Assembly (NCBI GenBank): GCA_030374765.1
Contig: JARGXX010000092.1
Span: 1,178,001 to 1,242,000, forward strand
DNA length: 64,000 bases
Reading direction: 5' to 3'
From: Agarophyton chilense
Lineage: Eukaryota > Rhodophyta > Florideophyceae > Gracilariales > Gracilariaceae
The notes beneath the pieces were generated by a model, which saw only the letters and a list, made by a program, of their open reading frames with translations, was not told where the DNA came from and ran no database searches. Position 1 is the stretch's first letter, and the number at the start of each line of letters is the position of its first letter. Below are positions 20,901-30,787 of this stretch, piece after piece. Made by a program: the position numbers and the translations under genes.

Positions 20901-22416
20901 GAATGACGTCAAACTTCGGAAGCACTCTAAGAAGTTGACGCTGTTCCCGGCACGGGCTCCACTCGAATTCGTGGCCATAGACATCCTAGGGGAGTTTATC
21001 AGGACGCCCCGAGGTCATCGGTATCTACTTGTCATTTCTGACAGATTCTCTAAGCTAACGAGAACTGTGCCGCTGAAGCGGATCACCGCCGCTACCGTCG
21101 CACAAGCGTTCGTGACCCATTCGGTGTTCGTATATGGACCGCCGGTGCAGTTGTTATCCGACAACGGAGGGCAATTCGCATCAAAGTTCTTTCAGGATGT
21201 ATGTCGAATCCTTGATGTAAGGAATTTATTTGTTACTACGTATCACCCTCAGGGGAATGGCCAGGTGGAGAGGTTTAACCGCACGATACTCAACGCTTTG
21301 ATATCGTATGTTGCGGATCACCCCAAAAATTGGGACTTGTACACAGACGCTATCACGTATGCATACAACACCCAAGTACATCGGGTCACATCGTTATCCC
21401 CATTCGAACTGGTACTGTCGAGGACACCGCCGCCGGTCGCCATCGAGGCTCAACCGACGCTGTCGACGTACCCGTCACCGGGATTGTACCGAGAAGCCTG
21501 GAAGGAGTGGCTTACGAAGATGGTGCCGATAGCCCGGAAAGCAATGGACAAAGCTCAACGCGCCTACAAGAAGGACTTTGACAATCGGGTTCGCAAACCT
21601 CTACCTCAGGTGGAGCCCGACGACTTCGTCTTCCTTCGAAAGGAATACTACAATCCTGAAAAGGAACGTAGGAACAAGCTTTCGCCAATTGTGGACGGAC
21701 CCTATCGTGTGGTTTCTGTAGACCCGGACACGGTGGTATTGGATATCGCTAACTGCCACGAACGGATCTCCAGGGACCGCATCACACGAGCGCCCAACCC
21801 AAATGTGGAAGTGGTGTCGGCAGCAACGCCCTCCACAGGGGATGATTCAACGGAAGTTAACCCGTCAAGCGGAGATTCGAACACCCGCCCCGTTATACTT
21901 CCGCACCCGGAACGTGGTTTAACCGACCTACCGGAAACTTCGGATACTCCCGAACCTGGGCCCGCTCCCTCAAGGGCCCAGTCAAAGAACTCTTACAGAG
22001 TTACTCCCCCACTGGAGGTAATCAAACCTCCTGGCTCTCCGCCTAAGGAGGGTGAGGAGGACTTAGTTCCTTCGCAGGACGATGTTTCGGCGTCAGCCAG
22101 TCGCCCTAAAAGGGAATCTAGTTCTCACAGTGAGACGGCGAGCCCGACCGAGCCGGCGACAGAGAAGTCACAACCCCAGCGTATGGGTAGCGACATCACC
22201 GCCGACCCAACCGAGCACGACGTCAGAAAAGATGACGAAACCCCGCCTAGGGAAAGTCGTGTGGAGAACTCCGCACCCGGAACGCCTACAGAGCCGACGA
22301 TCACCCGCCGCCGCGGACGAGACACTGAGGTGTCGCACACTCAAACCCCGCTTTCTCGGGAACGAGCTGTGTCAGCGGACCCGCACGGGGAAGATCTCGA
22401 CGACGAGGTTGACTAA
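17821..22416 (+). pseudogene. pol: Pol of element 1: protease, RT, RNase H, integrase; one nonsense codon
   Basis: Open in the -1 frame relative to gag. Aspartic protease LDTGAAPNLI with Asp at 18193; RT blocks KPDGSWRFCIDYRRLN, STLDANSGYW and MPFGLTNAPAMFQ (about 19300-19570); then the catalytic YxDD box is broken because its second codon is TAA (19627-19629, between LVY and DDIIVFS). The same frame then continues open to 22416. RNase H starts EVDTDASANQVG near 20070. Integrase has an HHCC-type finger ending ACANCAK (about 20900), then Asp in AIDILG, Asp in LLSDNGGQF and Glu in GNGQVERFNR. A Pro/Ser-rich tail of about 200 residues follows. Without suppression of the stop the product lacks active RT, so autonomous movement is unlikely. 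Confidence 0.92.
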
Positions 22417-22553
22417 ATTTGGCTCTCCGTTATGGAATGGGAATAGGAACTCCTATGGAGACACTGGAACCCTCAGGAATGGGAAAGAAATGAGTGAGAC
22501 CCGTCGGGGACAGCTCAGGAGAGTGCTAGCGCGTGTCGAAAGCGCCACCTCAC

Positions 22554-22587
22554 ATCCGCTTGCGGAGTGGCAACCGGCGCCCGCGCA
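22554..22587 (+). repeat. 34-bp direct repeat, copy 1 of 2
   Basis: Starts atccgcttgcggagtggc and recurs at 23832-23865 with one mismatch. Copy 2 lies in the 3' end of the antisense ORF, copy 1 in the pol-chromodomain spacer. Confidence 0.85.
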
Positions 22588-22610
22588 TTTATGTGGCACA
22601 CGTCGAATGG

Positions 22611-22710
22611 CACCGAGCCAATCAAAAGGCTTTGACGACCAACCGTCGCGCAAACCGCCTCACCGAGCCAATCAAAAGGCCCTGACGACCAACCGTCGCG
22701 CAAACCGCCT
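22611..22710 (+). repeat. 50-bp tandem duplication
   Basis: Two 50-base units starting caccgagccaatcaaaagg at 22611 and 22661, differing by one base. Located in the non-coding spacer between pol and the chromodomain ORF of element 1. Confidence 0.93.
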
Positions 22711-23046
22711 CCATCGCACGGCGCGTTGCACGAGAGCAACCTTCGTCCCCGTAGCTCGGGTTGACGTTGAAGTCCTACCCCCCCTGAGATTGGAGATGCT
22801 ACCGCGTCGCGGTTTCTCAACTGTCACGGAATCTAAGACCACCGTTGTTATCGGGAAGATCTCAGCTTTAAGAAGAACCCAAACTGGGCCGTTTTGACTC
22901 CGTAGACGGAAGTTACATCGTAGCCCACAGGCCACTCGGCGCCGTTTGGACGAAGTGCTGAGACCCGCTCGCAACACGGAAAAGAACCCTCCGGGGTGTG
23001 TCTAGACCCTACGTTGACACCCTCAAGGGAACTAGAGCGTTCCAAG

Positions 23047-23286
23047 ATGGAAGAGAAGCCCGAACAGGGAAAAGTATACCCGCAGGAATTCGTTATTGAT
23101 CGCATCGTGCGTCACATCTACACCCTCGAGGGAGAAGTTCGCTACCAAGTCCGATGGTACGGATTCTCGCCTGAGGAGGATACAGTGGAACCCATTGAGC
23201 ACCTTCCGAGGTCTAAGGTTTTATCCTATCACCGACGCGCTCGGGTAACCTTGCCTCCAAATCTGGATCGTGCCCAAGTCGGGTAA
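23047..23286 (+). CDS. stand-alone chromodomain ORF of element 1
   Basis: A 79-residue protein from ATG 23047. The sequence EFVIDRIVRH...VRYQVRWYGFSPEEDTVEPIEHL matches the chromodomain pattern (VExIldxR...YxVKWkGYxxxxxTWEPxxnL). In chromoviruses this domain sits at the integrase C-terminus and steers insertion to modified histones. Here it lies in the same frame as pol but 630 bases after the pol stop, with more stops between, so it is either expressed separately, joined by splicing, or detached by decay. The TWEP Trp is Val, so one position near the methyl-lysine pocket is altered. Confidence 0.82.
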   Translation: MEEKPEQGKVYPQEFVIDRIVRHIYTLEGEVRYQVRWYGFSPEEDTVEPIEHLPRSKVLSYHRRARVTLPPNLDRAQVG

Positions 23287-23460
23287 GCCACCACAGGAAC
23301 TGGTGTGGATGGGACCTCGAAGTGAGGAAGATGTTGGACCTCTGAAGAGGAATTGAGGAGAGTATCCCGAAGAACACGTATTGAGAGGGAATGTCTACTG
23401 GCCCTCGGCCTAGCGTCGTAAACCGGGGAACACGGCACCGGTTATCGGGACAGTTTATGA

Positions 23461-23610
23461 TGAAAAAGGAAAAGAAGACCCACGAAGTGGAGAAGAAGAT
23501 TAAGAAGATGATTGGACCCTAGGAAGGGAAGAAGATGAAGACGAAGATGAAGAAGATCCTAAGAAGAAATGAAGAAGATGAAGTGGAAGTTAAGATCCTA
23601 GGAAGGAAGA
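23461..23610 (+). repeat. purine-rich GAA/GAAGAT tract
   Basis: About 150 bases almost free of pyrimidines on the plus strand between the chromodomain ORF and the end of the antisense ORF. Could serve as an internal polypurine tract or be the remnant of an acidic/basic coding tail. Confidence 0.6.
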
Positions 23611-23687
23611 AGAAAAGAAGTTATGCAAATATCAGAAGTTTACTATTGTCGCCAAGCTATGGACTCTACAATTGCCCGAAGGCAGAA

Positions 23688-25544
23688 CTACGGAAAGCCC
23701 GAGGAGGGACCTGCCCCACCGTTGGGATTCTGACCCTGATGGTACGCCGAGGCGAAAGCCAACATCTGGCTCACATCCGTCATACCCGGGGGAATCGGAA
23801 TGCCCGCGTTCACGAGGCCTTGTCGCACACTATCCGCTTGCGGAGTGGCAACCGGCGCCTGCGCAAGGGTGTTCACACCCCACCCGGGAGGAGCAGATGG
23901 ACCGCCACCGGATGCATTCGCCGCCGCAGCTGAGGTCGTTCCCACTGGTTGGAAGGGTGCAGATGGCTCCACAGGGAGTACTCCACTAGGAGCTGGCATG
24001 TCGTTATCCAACGCTGGATCGTCCAGGTCTACTGGAGGCTCGTGCTCGTAATCGTCGGCATCAATGAACCCCGTCGGGTGTCCCACCGGCATCGGTCGAG
24101 GCGAGTCAATCAGCGCCCGTGCTTGCGCCGCGCTGATGCAAACCCCTTCGAAGGGATTGTAATAGACCCAGTTACCGGAGCCCGGATCGTACCGGCCAGG
24201 GGACTTGTCTCGCGCGGATCCTTCCCCTGCGGGCTGGTTTTCCACTGGAACTCGATCCCATTGGGTGTTGTCGATCACGTCCAAGATTGGATACAGGTCT
24301 TGCACGTTGCTGACCGAACCCAACGCTGGGACAAGGTCGATCTGACGCATGAAGGTCCGTAGCATCGGAGGAATATACCAGACACGGAAATGGTCATGAG
24401 CATCCCAGAGGAGGTGCGCCGCTACGCGGGCTGCCCACTCGGCTGCAACGAGGGCCCAGTATCCCGAGTTCGGGTCGTGCATCAAACGAGACCCGATATA
24501 GTAGATGCACGGGGGCAGTTCAGCAAAGCACCCTCGGGGGACGTCGACCTTACTCAACCAAGCTGGAAGGGGCACGAATCGCCCAACCTTCCCCGTGTTA
24601 CGGATACGCTCCAGTTCCACGTGAGAATATGGGACAAAAAACCCGAAACGGGAGCGCGAGCGGCGCTCGAAGCGCACGCGTCGATCGAACCCGTACTGGG
24701 TAAACTGCCGTTGAAGGTACCTGAATTCAGCCCGAAAGATGGGACCACTCCATTGGAGCATATCTTCTCGGAGAGGAAAACCCGGTCCGCAGAACTCGGC
24801 TTCTGGAAAGGGTGCCAGGTTATCCCCGTAGGAGACCTCACCGTACGTGCAGTAATAGGCGACATCGAACCCGTACTCCGGGGGAACCAGATGGTCAAAG
24901 CGTGACCTCTCCAATTGCTGGTAGGCCAGAGCCGCCATCGCTGCGCGCGCCTTGTCCAGGGACTCCCCGCGACCGCGGTATAGATACTGAGGCTCTATGG
25001 CTACTCGCGCCCTCCAATCGGGAGAACGTACAACCTCGACAGGTAGGCCACCCGGCAATAAGCCGTCCTCCACGTAGGAGTCGATGAGCTCATCGTCGCG
25101 AACCGCTGTCGGATGGAACCACGGAGCGCGGGAATATATCACCGGATCAATAAGGGGACTCCACCTTCGAAAGGATTCGTTTGAGATCCAACCTCTGGAG
25201 TTTGCTACCAAGGGCATCGCATGAGCGGAGTTCCACGCCACCGCGTTAATGTCCAAATCCTCCTGAGGATGTCGGTTGCTCGCCGAGGCGGAAGGTTCGG
25301 TACCTGACGGAGCCGCATCCAAACAAGAGAAATATCCACCCTGCTGGGGAGTTTCGTTGTCCGCCGGCGCTGAGGCCGATGGCCCCGAGAGTGGGTTGAG
25401 GACGTATGGGTTCATTCCCTTGAGAAGGCTGGTTGAGACTGCTGTTGCGAGAAGTTTCTTATCGCCGAAAGTCGGAGGAGTAGAAGAAAGTTGTACCGAC
25501 GTGCCGGTTTTGTGGCGATCCTCAGAAGTGGTGAAGGACCGCAT
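23688..25544 (-). CDS. antisense accessory ORF of element 1, unrecognised family
   Basis: About 618 residues from ATG 25544, opposite to gag-pol and convergent with it. The frame has no stops. The N-terminal ~100 residues are Ser/Pro-rich; a structured core follows (about residues 110-460) rich in aromatic residues, with YGFDVAYYCTYGEV, RSRFGFFVPYSHVELERI and SGYWALVAAEWAARVAAHLL; the last ~150 residues are Pro/Gly/Ala-rich. No known domain is recognised. Broken homologues lie at 27.8-29.6 kb and 62.0-63.8 kb. A minus-strand TATATATA lies at about 25555-25562, just before the first ATG; if used, translation might begin at the next ATG (25415). It starts only ~80 bases from the 3' LTR. Confidence 0.8.
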   Translation of the reverse strand: MRSFTTSEDRHKTGTSVQLSSTPPTFGDKKLLATAVSTSLLKGMNPYVLNPLSGPSASAPADNETPQQGGYFSCLDAAPSGTEPSASASNRHPQEDLDINAVAWNSAHAMPLVANSRGWISNESFRRWSPLIDPVIYSRAPWFHPTAVRDDELIDSYVEDGLLPGGLPVEVVRSPDWRARVAIEPQYLYRGRGESLDKARAAMAALAYQQLERSRFDHLVPPEYGFDVAYYCTYGEVSYGDNLAPFPEAEFCGPGFPLREDMLQWSGPIFRAEFRYLQRQFTQYGFDRRVRFERRSRSRFGFFVPYSHVELERIRNTGKVGRFVPLPAWLSKVDVPRGCFAELPPCIYYIGSRLMHDPNSGYWALVAAEWAARVAAHLLWDAHDHFRVWYIPPMLRTFMRQIDLVPALGSVSNVQDLYPILDVIDNTQWDRVPVENQPAGEGSARDKSPGRYDPGSGNWVYYNPFEGVCISAAQARALIDSPRPMPVGHPTGFIDADDYEHEPPVDLDDPALDNDMPAPSGVLPVEPSAPFQPVGTTSAAAANASGGGPSAPPGWGVNTLAQAPVATPQADSVRQGLVNAGIPIPPGMTDVSQMLAFASAYHQGQNPNGGAGPSSGFP

Positions 25545-25612
25545 TGGGAGAGCAGTATATATAGTGACCGGAACGCGAGACACCCGCGGCTCGGAATGTT
25601 CTTCCTCGTCTT

Positions 25613-25625
25613 AAGGAGGGGGAGA
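25613..25625 (+). other. polypurine tract of element 1
   Basis: AAGGAGGGGGAGA directly abuts the first TG of the 3' LTR. Serves as the RNase H-resistant primer for plus-strand synthesis. Confidence 0.9.
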
Positions 25626-26541
25626 TGTAGAGCAACGCCCAGTTAGGGGATACTTGAAGATGCAACTCATAGAATGAGGATTGAACCCTCCGAGGGTTAT
25701 GACTATGATCCCCTCTAAGGTGTGCTGAGGTGGCACTGTTTTCCGGTTAGAATTCGCCGATGATGTGATAATTCGGATGGCCCATGGTTGGATTGGCCCC
25801 GTGATACACGTGGCTTAATTTTGGCACCGATTTTTCGGATATTTGTTTGAACGTTGGATTTTTGGGCCCTGACAGTGGGATCTCCACGTGTATGGCCCTC
25901 AGCAGGTGTGCACTACTGTAGAGTTTAGTTAGTAGGCCCTACTTAGGGAGACGAGATCTGACAGTCCGAAGCTCAAAGTAAATGGAAACCAAGGTTGATC
26001 TTCGATACCTTTAGAGGTTCTTCGTCGCCATCGTTTCGGCCTTACAACCCGGAACGGGCTCTGGTTAGCAACGCCTGCGTAGGGACACGACTCCACTTGG
26101 AGAGTGCCCACGTTTGGGTTCCGTGCAACCACCCCCTTGGGACCGCTAAGACGACCTGCGTGCACGATACCCCGTGGGGGTTCTGCTTACTTGTTGCGTG
26201 CTTTTTGTGTTTCCTTTCGAGGACAGGTTTTTGCCCCTGTATTGGGTTTCTTTTGTTGTTTCGCCCCTTTTCTGGTTCTCTGGTCCGGTGCCTGTTAGTG
26301 CCCGACCCTCGCCCCGTTTTTCCTCTTCGCCGGATTTTCCCCATTCTTTGGGATACCCATACCCATTCCCGATCCAACGGTTTCTACCTCTCACCTCCGT
26401 CGGTACTGCCGGAATCCCCCGTGGGAGTTACACCCCACACTACGGGTGGAACGAAGGGCTCTGTCTCTGAGTCTGCCTCCCCCAGGGAGCAAGGCTTCGA
26501 ACACCTTGAGAGCACTTCCCGTCGCCTGGTTTTGCTCCACA
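25626..26541 (+). repeat. 3' LTR of element 1
   Basis: Starts TGTAGAGCAACG, ends GCTCCACA, length 916 as in the 5' LTR. Followed directly by the target duplication GGACG. Frames inside it are not genes. Confidence 0.95.
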
Positions 26542-26546
26542 GGACG

Positions 26547-27829
26547 CGTCTCCTCCGCCTGAGGTGTGTCTCTCAAGAGAGGAAGATCCGGAACATCTTC
26601 GTGGTGTCTCCGCTCCAAGCGTTGTCCTACATGGGTATTCTCGGAACAAGAGCTATAGCTCGGAACTGTAAAGAACTGATATTATAGGTGCCCGTTTGTG
26701 GTAAACCACTTTAAGATTTCTAGGACTCACCAAGATGGTGTTTCGGTTCGTTTGTGGTTGTTGGTTGGCCTCTTGCTGTCCGTCCTCACCTGGGCCTTGC
26801 GTCTGTTAATGTGCCAAGAGGCAAAGCAGGTACTGTACGGTACGGCCTACACATGGTGTGCCACTACATAATTATCTTAATACTACTTAATAAAATATTT
26901 GGTGATGGCACCTTACAGTGTAAACTAAATACAGTACTTCCTAATTAAATATCTCCTGTCCCAATCTTTCCATGAAGTAATTCTTCTCATGACTTCTCGT
27001 AATCGAGTAGAGCCCAAGCAATAGCTAATGAATGCCGTATCGCGACTTCGTTGTATTTCGATCTGTCAAACTCAGGTGCATCCAGAATGCTACAAACACG
27101 TAAGATGTTTATAGATACTGTGAAATAGTTTTTCAAAGCAAGATTGTACCAATCGTGTGTGATAGTATCACGCGTATGCAAGAATGCACCGGTTGGCTGT
27201 AGGCAGCATGTGAAGTTGTTTCCACCAGGCACTGTCAAGAATGTGCGGAGGGTAGATATGGCTTTGAAATCAGTAGTAGAACCGTTTGGAATAGTCACTG
27301 ATCTGGGCATACGACGAAGGCGAAAGGCTAGTCGCGCTTTCCATTTACTGCCAAGGGTGGCAGCCCGAGCTCTAGTGATTAAGGGTCCCGAGACTCAGGT
27401 CCTACTGTAACGCCTACCTTAGTCTAACTAAAGTAATAAGACCATTACTAAAGCTGCACCAGTGTTCATCCACTTGTACCATGACCTTATTACGTCATCT
27501 GTTCCGCAGTGGCGGGTTCCTCCTCATTTTCTCGTCTACATATCCATCCGCGTCATCTCCGCTTGGACTGGCTGCCGCTCCACTTGGGCGGGTGGTCGTC
27601 AACAACCATATCCACAAAGCCATCCGTTCGGTATACCATTTTCGCTCATCTGCACGGTTTCGCCATTATAATACAGAGTCCTCTTCTTAAATTGCCCTTC
27701 GTTCTTAGAGTGCGGAAGAAGAAAAGATACAATGCCAGTTGTGAGATTGTGAACGGTTGTGCTGAGGTAGCAGTTGCATTAAACGCCGACTTCAGCAATT
27801 GCGGACACACTTCGATCAAGGCGATCGGT
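26547..27829. other. unassigned sequence between elements 1 and 2
   Basis: No gene recognised. A minus-strand frame 26987-27310 (about 107 residues, with RVCSILDAPEFDRSKYNEVA) looks protein-like but unknown. The missing 3' LTR of element 2 should be in or near this stretch; around 27408-27430 gcctaccttagtctaa resembles a segment of the 446-bp LTR, too short to be sure. Confidence 0.35.
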
Positions 27830-29604
27830 CTCGGGCTCTCGTGGAGTATGGACCAGGTCTGGCGCGACGCCCGTATGACCTCCAAAACGTGCGGCGCTGA
27901 CGCGCATTCATTTTGGTTGAATCGAGGCTATTCGGCACCCCAGTCCCCTCGAGAGAGATCGGCTTCGACGTACCGTGCGGCAATCCCGAAGAAATCTTGG
28001 CTGACGCTGCCGGTCGGAGACACGAGTGCATGAGTACGGGGAAGTCCGTTCGGTGGCAACCAACGAAGGACCCACACACTTTGGTATTTGCGCTCGCGAG
28101 CGCTACGGCGGGAAATCCCGTACAGTCGTGTCGGGACCCAGTATGGATCGAACTGTGCCGCTGAGATACGCGCTAGGCCTCCGTTCAGTGTCCCTAGTTA
28201 TTCATTGGAGAAGGTGCGTGCAAACTTTTGGTTGGTTTGCACTAATACTTCGGCGAGCCCGATACCGTCGATTTGTTGGAGATGTAGAAACAGTAGGGTG
28301 GTATGGGAAATTATGGTGGATCGCTTCCGTCTGGTGACGCCGCAGGGAATGCGTCCGTGCCTGCCCTTTTCCCATCAGTTCTTTTACCGGGACAGGAGTT
28401 GTATCACCGCTGTCAGAGAGCCCATCCAGGGCCCAGGAAGCAGACACCAATTCCATTTTCGGTGAGCTACTACGTCCAGTACGGTCATCAGTATGTAGAT
28501 ATACGGCGGTTCGGGCGTCTTCCTGCGAGGGGCCCCTTTTCCGAAATAGCACCAAGGAACTCGAAACGGACGAGCGCCGTAGCGTAGCAGGAAAGGTGGA
28601 ACCATTTTCGGGGACTTACCTGTGTGGGAGTCGACAAAACGAAAGGGAGGTGTCACATTCCATTCGTGCGGTACGTTGAAGAACGAGATTACCAAGCGGG
28701 GTTGCAGACCCTGTTGATTAAGATGAGCGAGAACCCTGGTTACCACGTGCAGGTTTCAATCTGCTTTTTTGGATCATGTTGGGGCGGCGGCATGACAAGA
28801 TCTACTGGTTATCCAGTAAGTGGTGGGGTGGTTATTCCACAACGGAGAGTCGGCTTCGAGTCTCGATGAGTTATTTCTTCTGCTGGTACAATGTCGAGTT
28901 CTTCGACTTGCAGAAGAAAGACAGAGTTAGTGCGTATATGCTTACCCCTTCCGCTTGGAAAAGTATCAGCGTGACCCGCGACCTCGCGAGGCCCACGCCG
29001 CCGGTGATGGCATACCCCACGGAGGAGCTCCTGGCGTCGAATTCGTTCGGTTAGAAGGTGATGCAAGTTGCCGACGCCGAGTGGGTCCTGTTCGCCTTCA
29101 TGGAATTTTTGCAGGCGGCCCACGATGGTGTCGTCACGTTCACCCGTTGGGCTGATGCGCGCTTGTACCAATTTTTTGGGTGGAGAGAACACGCACTACG
29201 GTCGGCTGTTGCCGGTCCCGTACCATTTGGTGTGCTTGTTGGCCGAGATGGAGCTTCAGAACAACCTATGCGGTACAACTTTTTCACTGGAAAAGGCCGA
29301 GGAGCTGTTGCAGTACGCTTTGGAAACCGACTGGACGAAGACGCCCGAGTTCCTGTGGTACGTCTACTATGAGAATTCGTTCCCGTAGATGCCATTGCTC
29401 AACGTGGGAATCCCCTTGACCGGTCGTCTTTTGTCGCCACCTGGGCAGTTGCCGCCTTGGCTTTTCGAATCAATTCCGGATTTCTTCCACATGGGATTAA
29501 CGGAAGCCTATTTCGAACACGTTTCGGTGCAACCAACCCCAGCGGCAGTTGCCGCAGCACTAAGCAGTCAGATTAAGAGCGGGAGAGCCAGATTCGTTTC
29601 GTGA
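27830..29604 (+). pseudogene. copy 2 of the antisense accessory ORF (in element 2), broken
   Basis: Plus-strand frames, shifting phase several times, match the 618-residue protein of element 1 in order. SLEKVRANF corresponds to SLDKARAAM; FSVSYYVQYG to FDVAYYCTYG; RLRVSMSYFFCWYNVEFFDL to RSRFGFFVPYSHVELERI; ADAEWVLFAFMEFLQAAHDG to the YWALVAAEWAARVAAHLL helix. The last part (29389-29604) is a Pro-rich tail. It runs opposite to the gag-pol of element 2, exactly as the intact copy does in element 1. Confidence 0.72.
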
Positions 29605-30341
29605 GGATGCATTATGTACAGGCCGAAGGTTTCCTGTCCGCTGCCCACGATGAGCACCGATCTGATTTCGATTCTCCAAATCCTCCGTCGTCGACTTCGG
29701 AGTAGATCTGTCTCGATTGGAGACGGGGATGCAGTTCTGAGGGATTGAACGGTTTGATCTTCCTATGTTTTCGGTTCCTCCTCCCTTGCTTGCTGCCTCC
29801 TGAGCCGAAGCATGGTCTGTACTTCTGGAAAATTGTTCTGCACTTTTCACTACAGAGCCAAATTGGTCTTGATGTGATGCGTTGATGGGGACTCCGAATT
29901 AGTTTTCGCCTCGAGGTTTAGCTTTGGGAGCAAACATAAACGGTCTACGTTTTGAAAGACCTTCCTGTTCCGTTTCATGACTCTGAAAATAGGCCTTGCC
30001 GTGGTCAGGAACTTCGAAATATTCAAGTACTTCAGAAATAGGAGGCAGAATATCTGGTCGGACCACCCCTTCCCTCTTCGACGATTCTGAAAGAAGCTTC
30101 TAATGCGAGAGATGCATCTATTGTGATATTTCCTCAATACCGACTGGGTCCATGGGCTTCGTCTGCAATACTGTCAGAGCGTCCTGAAATGCGTGTTGAT
30201 ATTTTCGCTGTGTATCCAGTTCAAAGTTGTTTGCCTTTGGAAGTAAAATACCATTCTTCACATCGTTCCCCAAAACATCGGGAAATCAGTCTACACAATG
30301 CCCGATAGGACGGTACCGACGGGCCCCTAATCTCACCTTTG
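29560..30341 (-). pseudogene. remnant of element 2 pol: RNase H start and C-terminal tail
   Basis: Minus-strand frames below the inserted LTR. A stretch around 30290-30090 reads like the RT thumb leading to RNase H (FELDTQRKYQHAF, then ITIDASLALEA, whose Asp fits the first RNase H catalytic residue). From about 29980 to 29560 it becomes a polar Ser/Arg/Gln tail resembling the pol tail of element 1. Integrase blocks are absent. Multiple frame changes. Confidence 0.5.
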
Positions 30342-30787
30342 TGTGAAGGAGCGATGATAACGGTTGAGCCCTGTAAGCCGCCGGGCCCTGAGGTATCATA
30401 CAGGCGACACGTGGACGGATGGACCTCAGGTGGACTCCTGTAGATTATTAATTAATTTTAATTAGTGTAATAGATTAGCATTACAGTGCCAGGGAGATCC
30501 CAGCGCCTCGCCAGTACTATTTACTTGGCTCGAGTGACGCTTCTCCCTTAGTGTACGGTAGGCACCGTTAGGATACTAAATAACCCCCTTTGGTATATTG
30601 ATTCCACCCTTTGGTCTACAAGCCATCGTTTTCGTAGCTCCAACCTGTAGAACTACGCATTAAACGCCAGCCCATTTCACCATGTACTCCGGGAGTGCCG
30701 CCGTCAAGGATTCGAACCTTAGGACCCGCTCTACCACACTACCACGGGTCGAGACCAGTACGCTGACCCACCCGTCATTGCATTGCA
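30342..30787 (+). repeat. 446-bp LTR copy 1 of element 2 family, opposite orientation
   Basis: Starts TGTGAAGGAGCGATG and ends CATTGCATTGCA; same length and about 90 percent the same as 33194-33639. Flanks (ctttg and ttcgc) do not match. It sits where the RT catalytic core should be, so its arrival was linked to a deletion or it arose by recombination between copies. Confidence 0.85.

Larger units (their letters stand above)
14741..26541 (+). mobile_element. Ty3/gypsy chromovirus-like LTR retrotransposon (element 1)
   Basis: A full-length element: 916-bp LTRs at 14741-15656 and 25626-26541, each TGT...ACA, with a perfect 5-bp target duplication GGACG (14736-14740 and 26542-26546). A primer-binding site follows the 5' LTR and a polypurine tract precedes the 3' LTR. 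Order inside: gag, protease-RT-RNase H-integrase, separate chromodomain ORF, then a long antisense ORF. By eye the two LTRs differ at about 17 of 916 positions, so insertion is fairly recent. A single in-frame stop in RT is the only lesion I found in gag-pol. Confidence 0.95.

Noticed and set aside
22082..22897. 271-residue plus-strand frame spanning the pol tail and spacer
   Set aside because: Overlaps pol in another phase, Arg-rich, runs through tandem repeats; probably a shadow. Kept in mind as a possible route to splice in the chromodomain, but nothing supports it.
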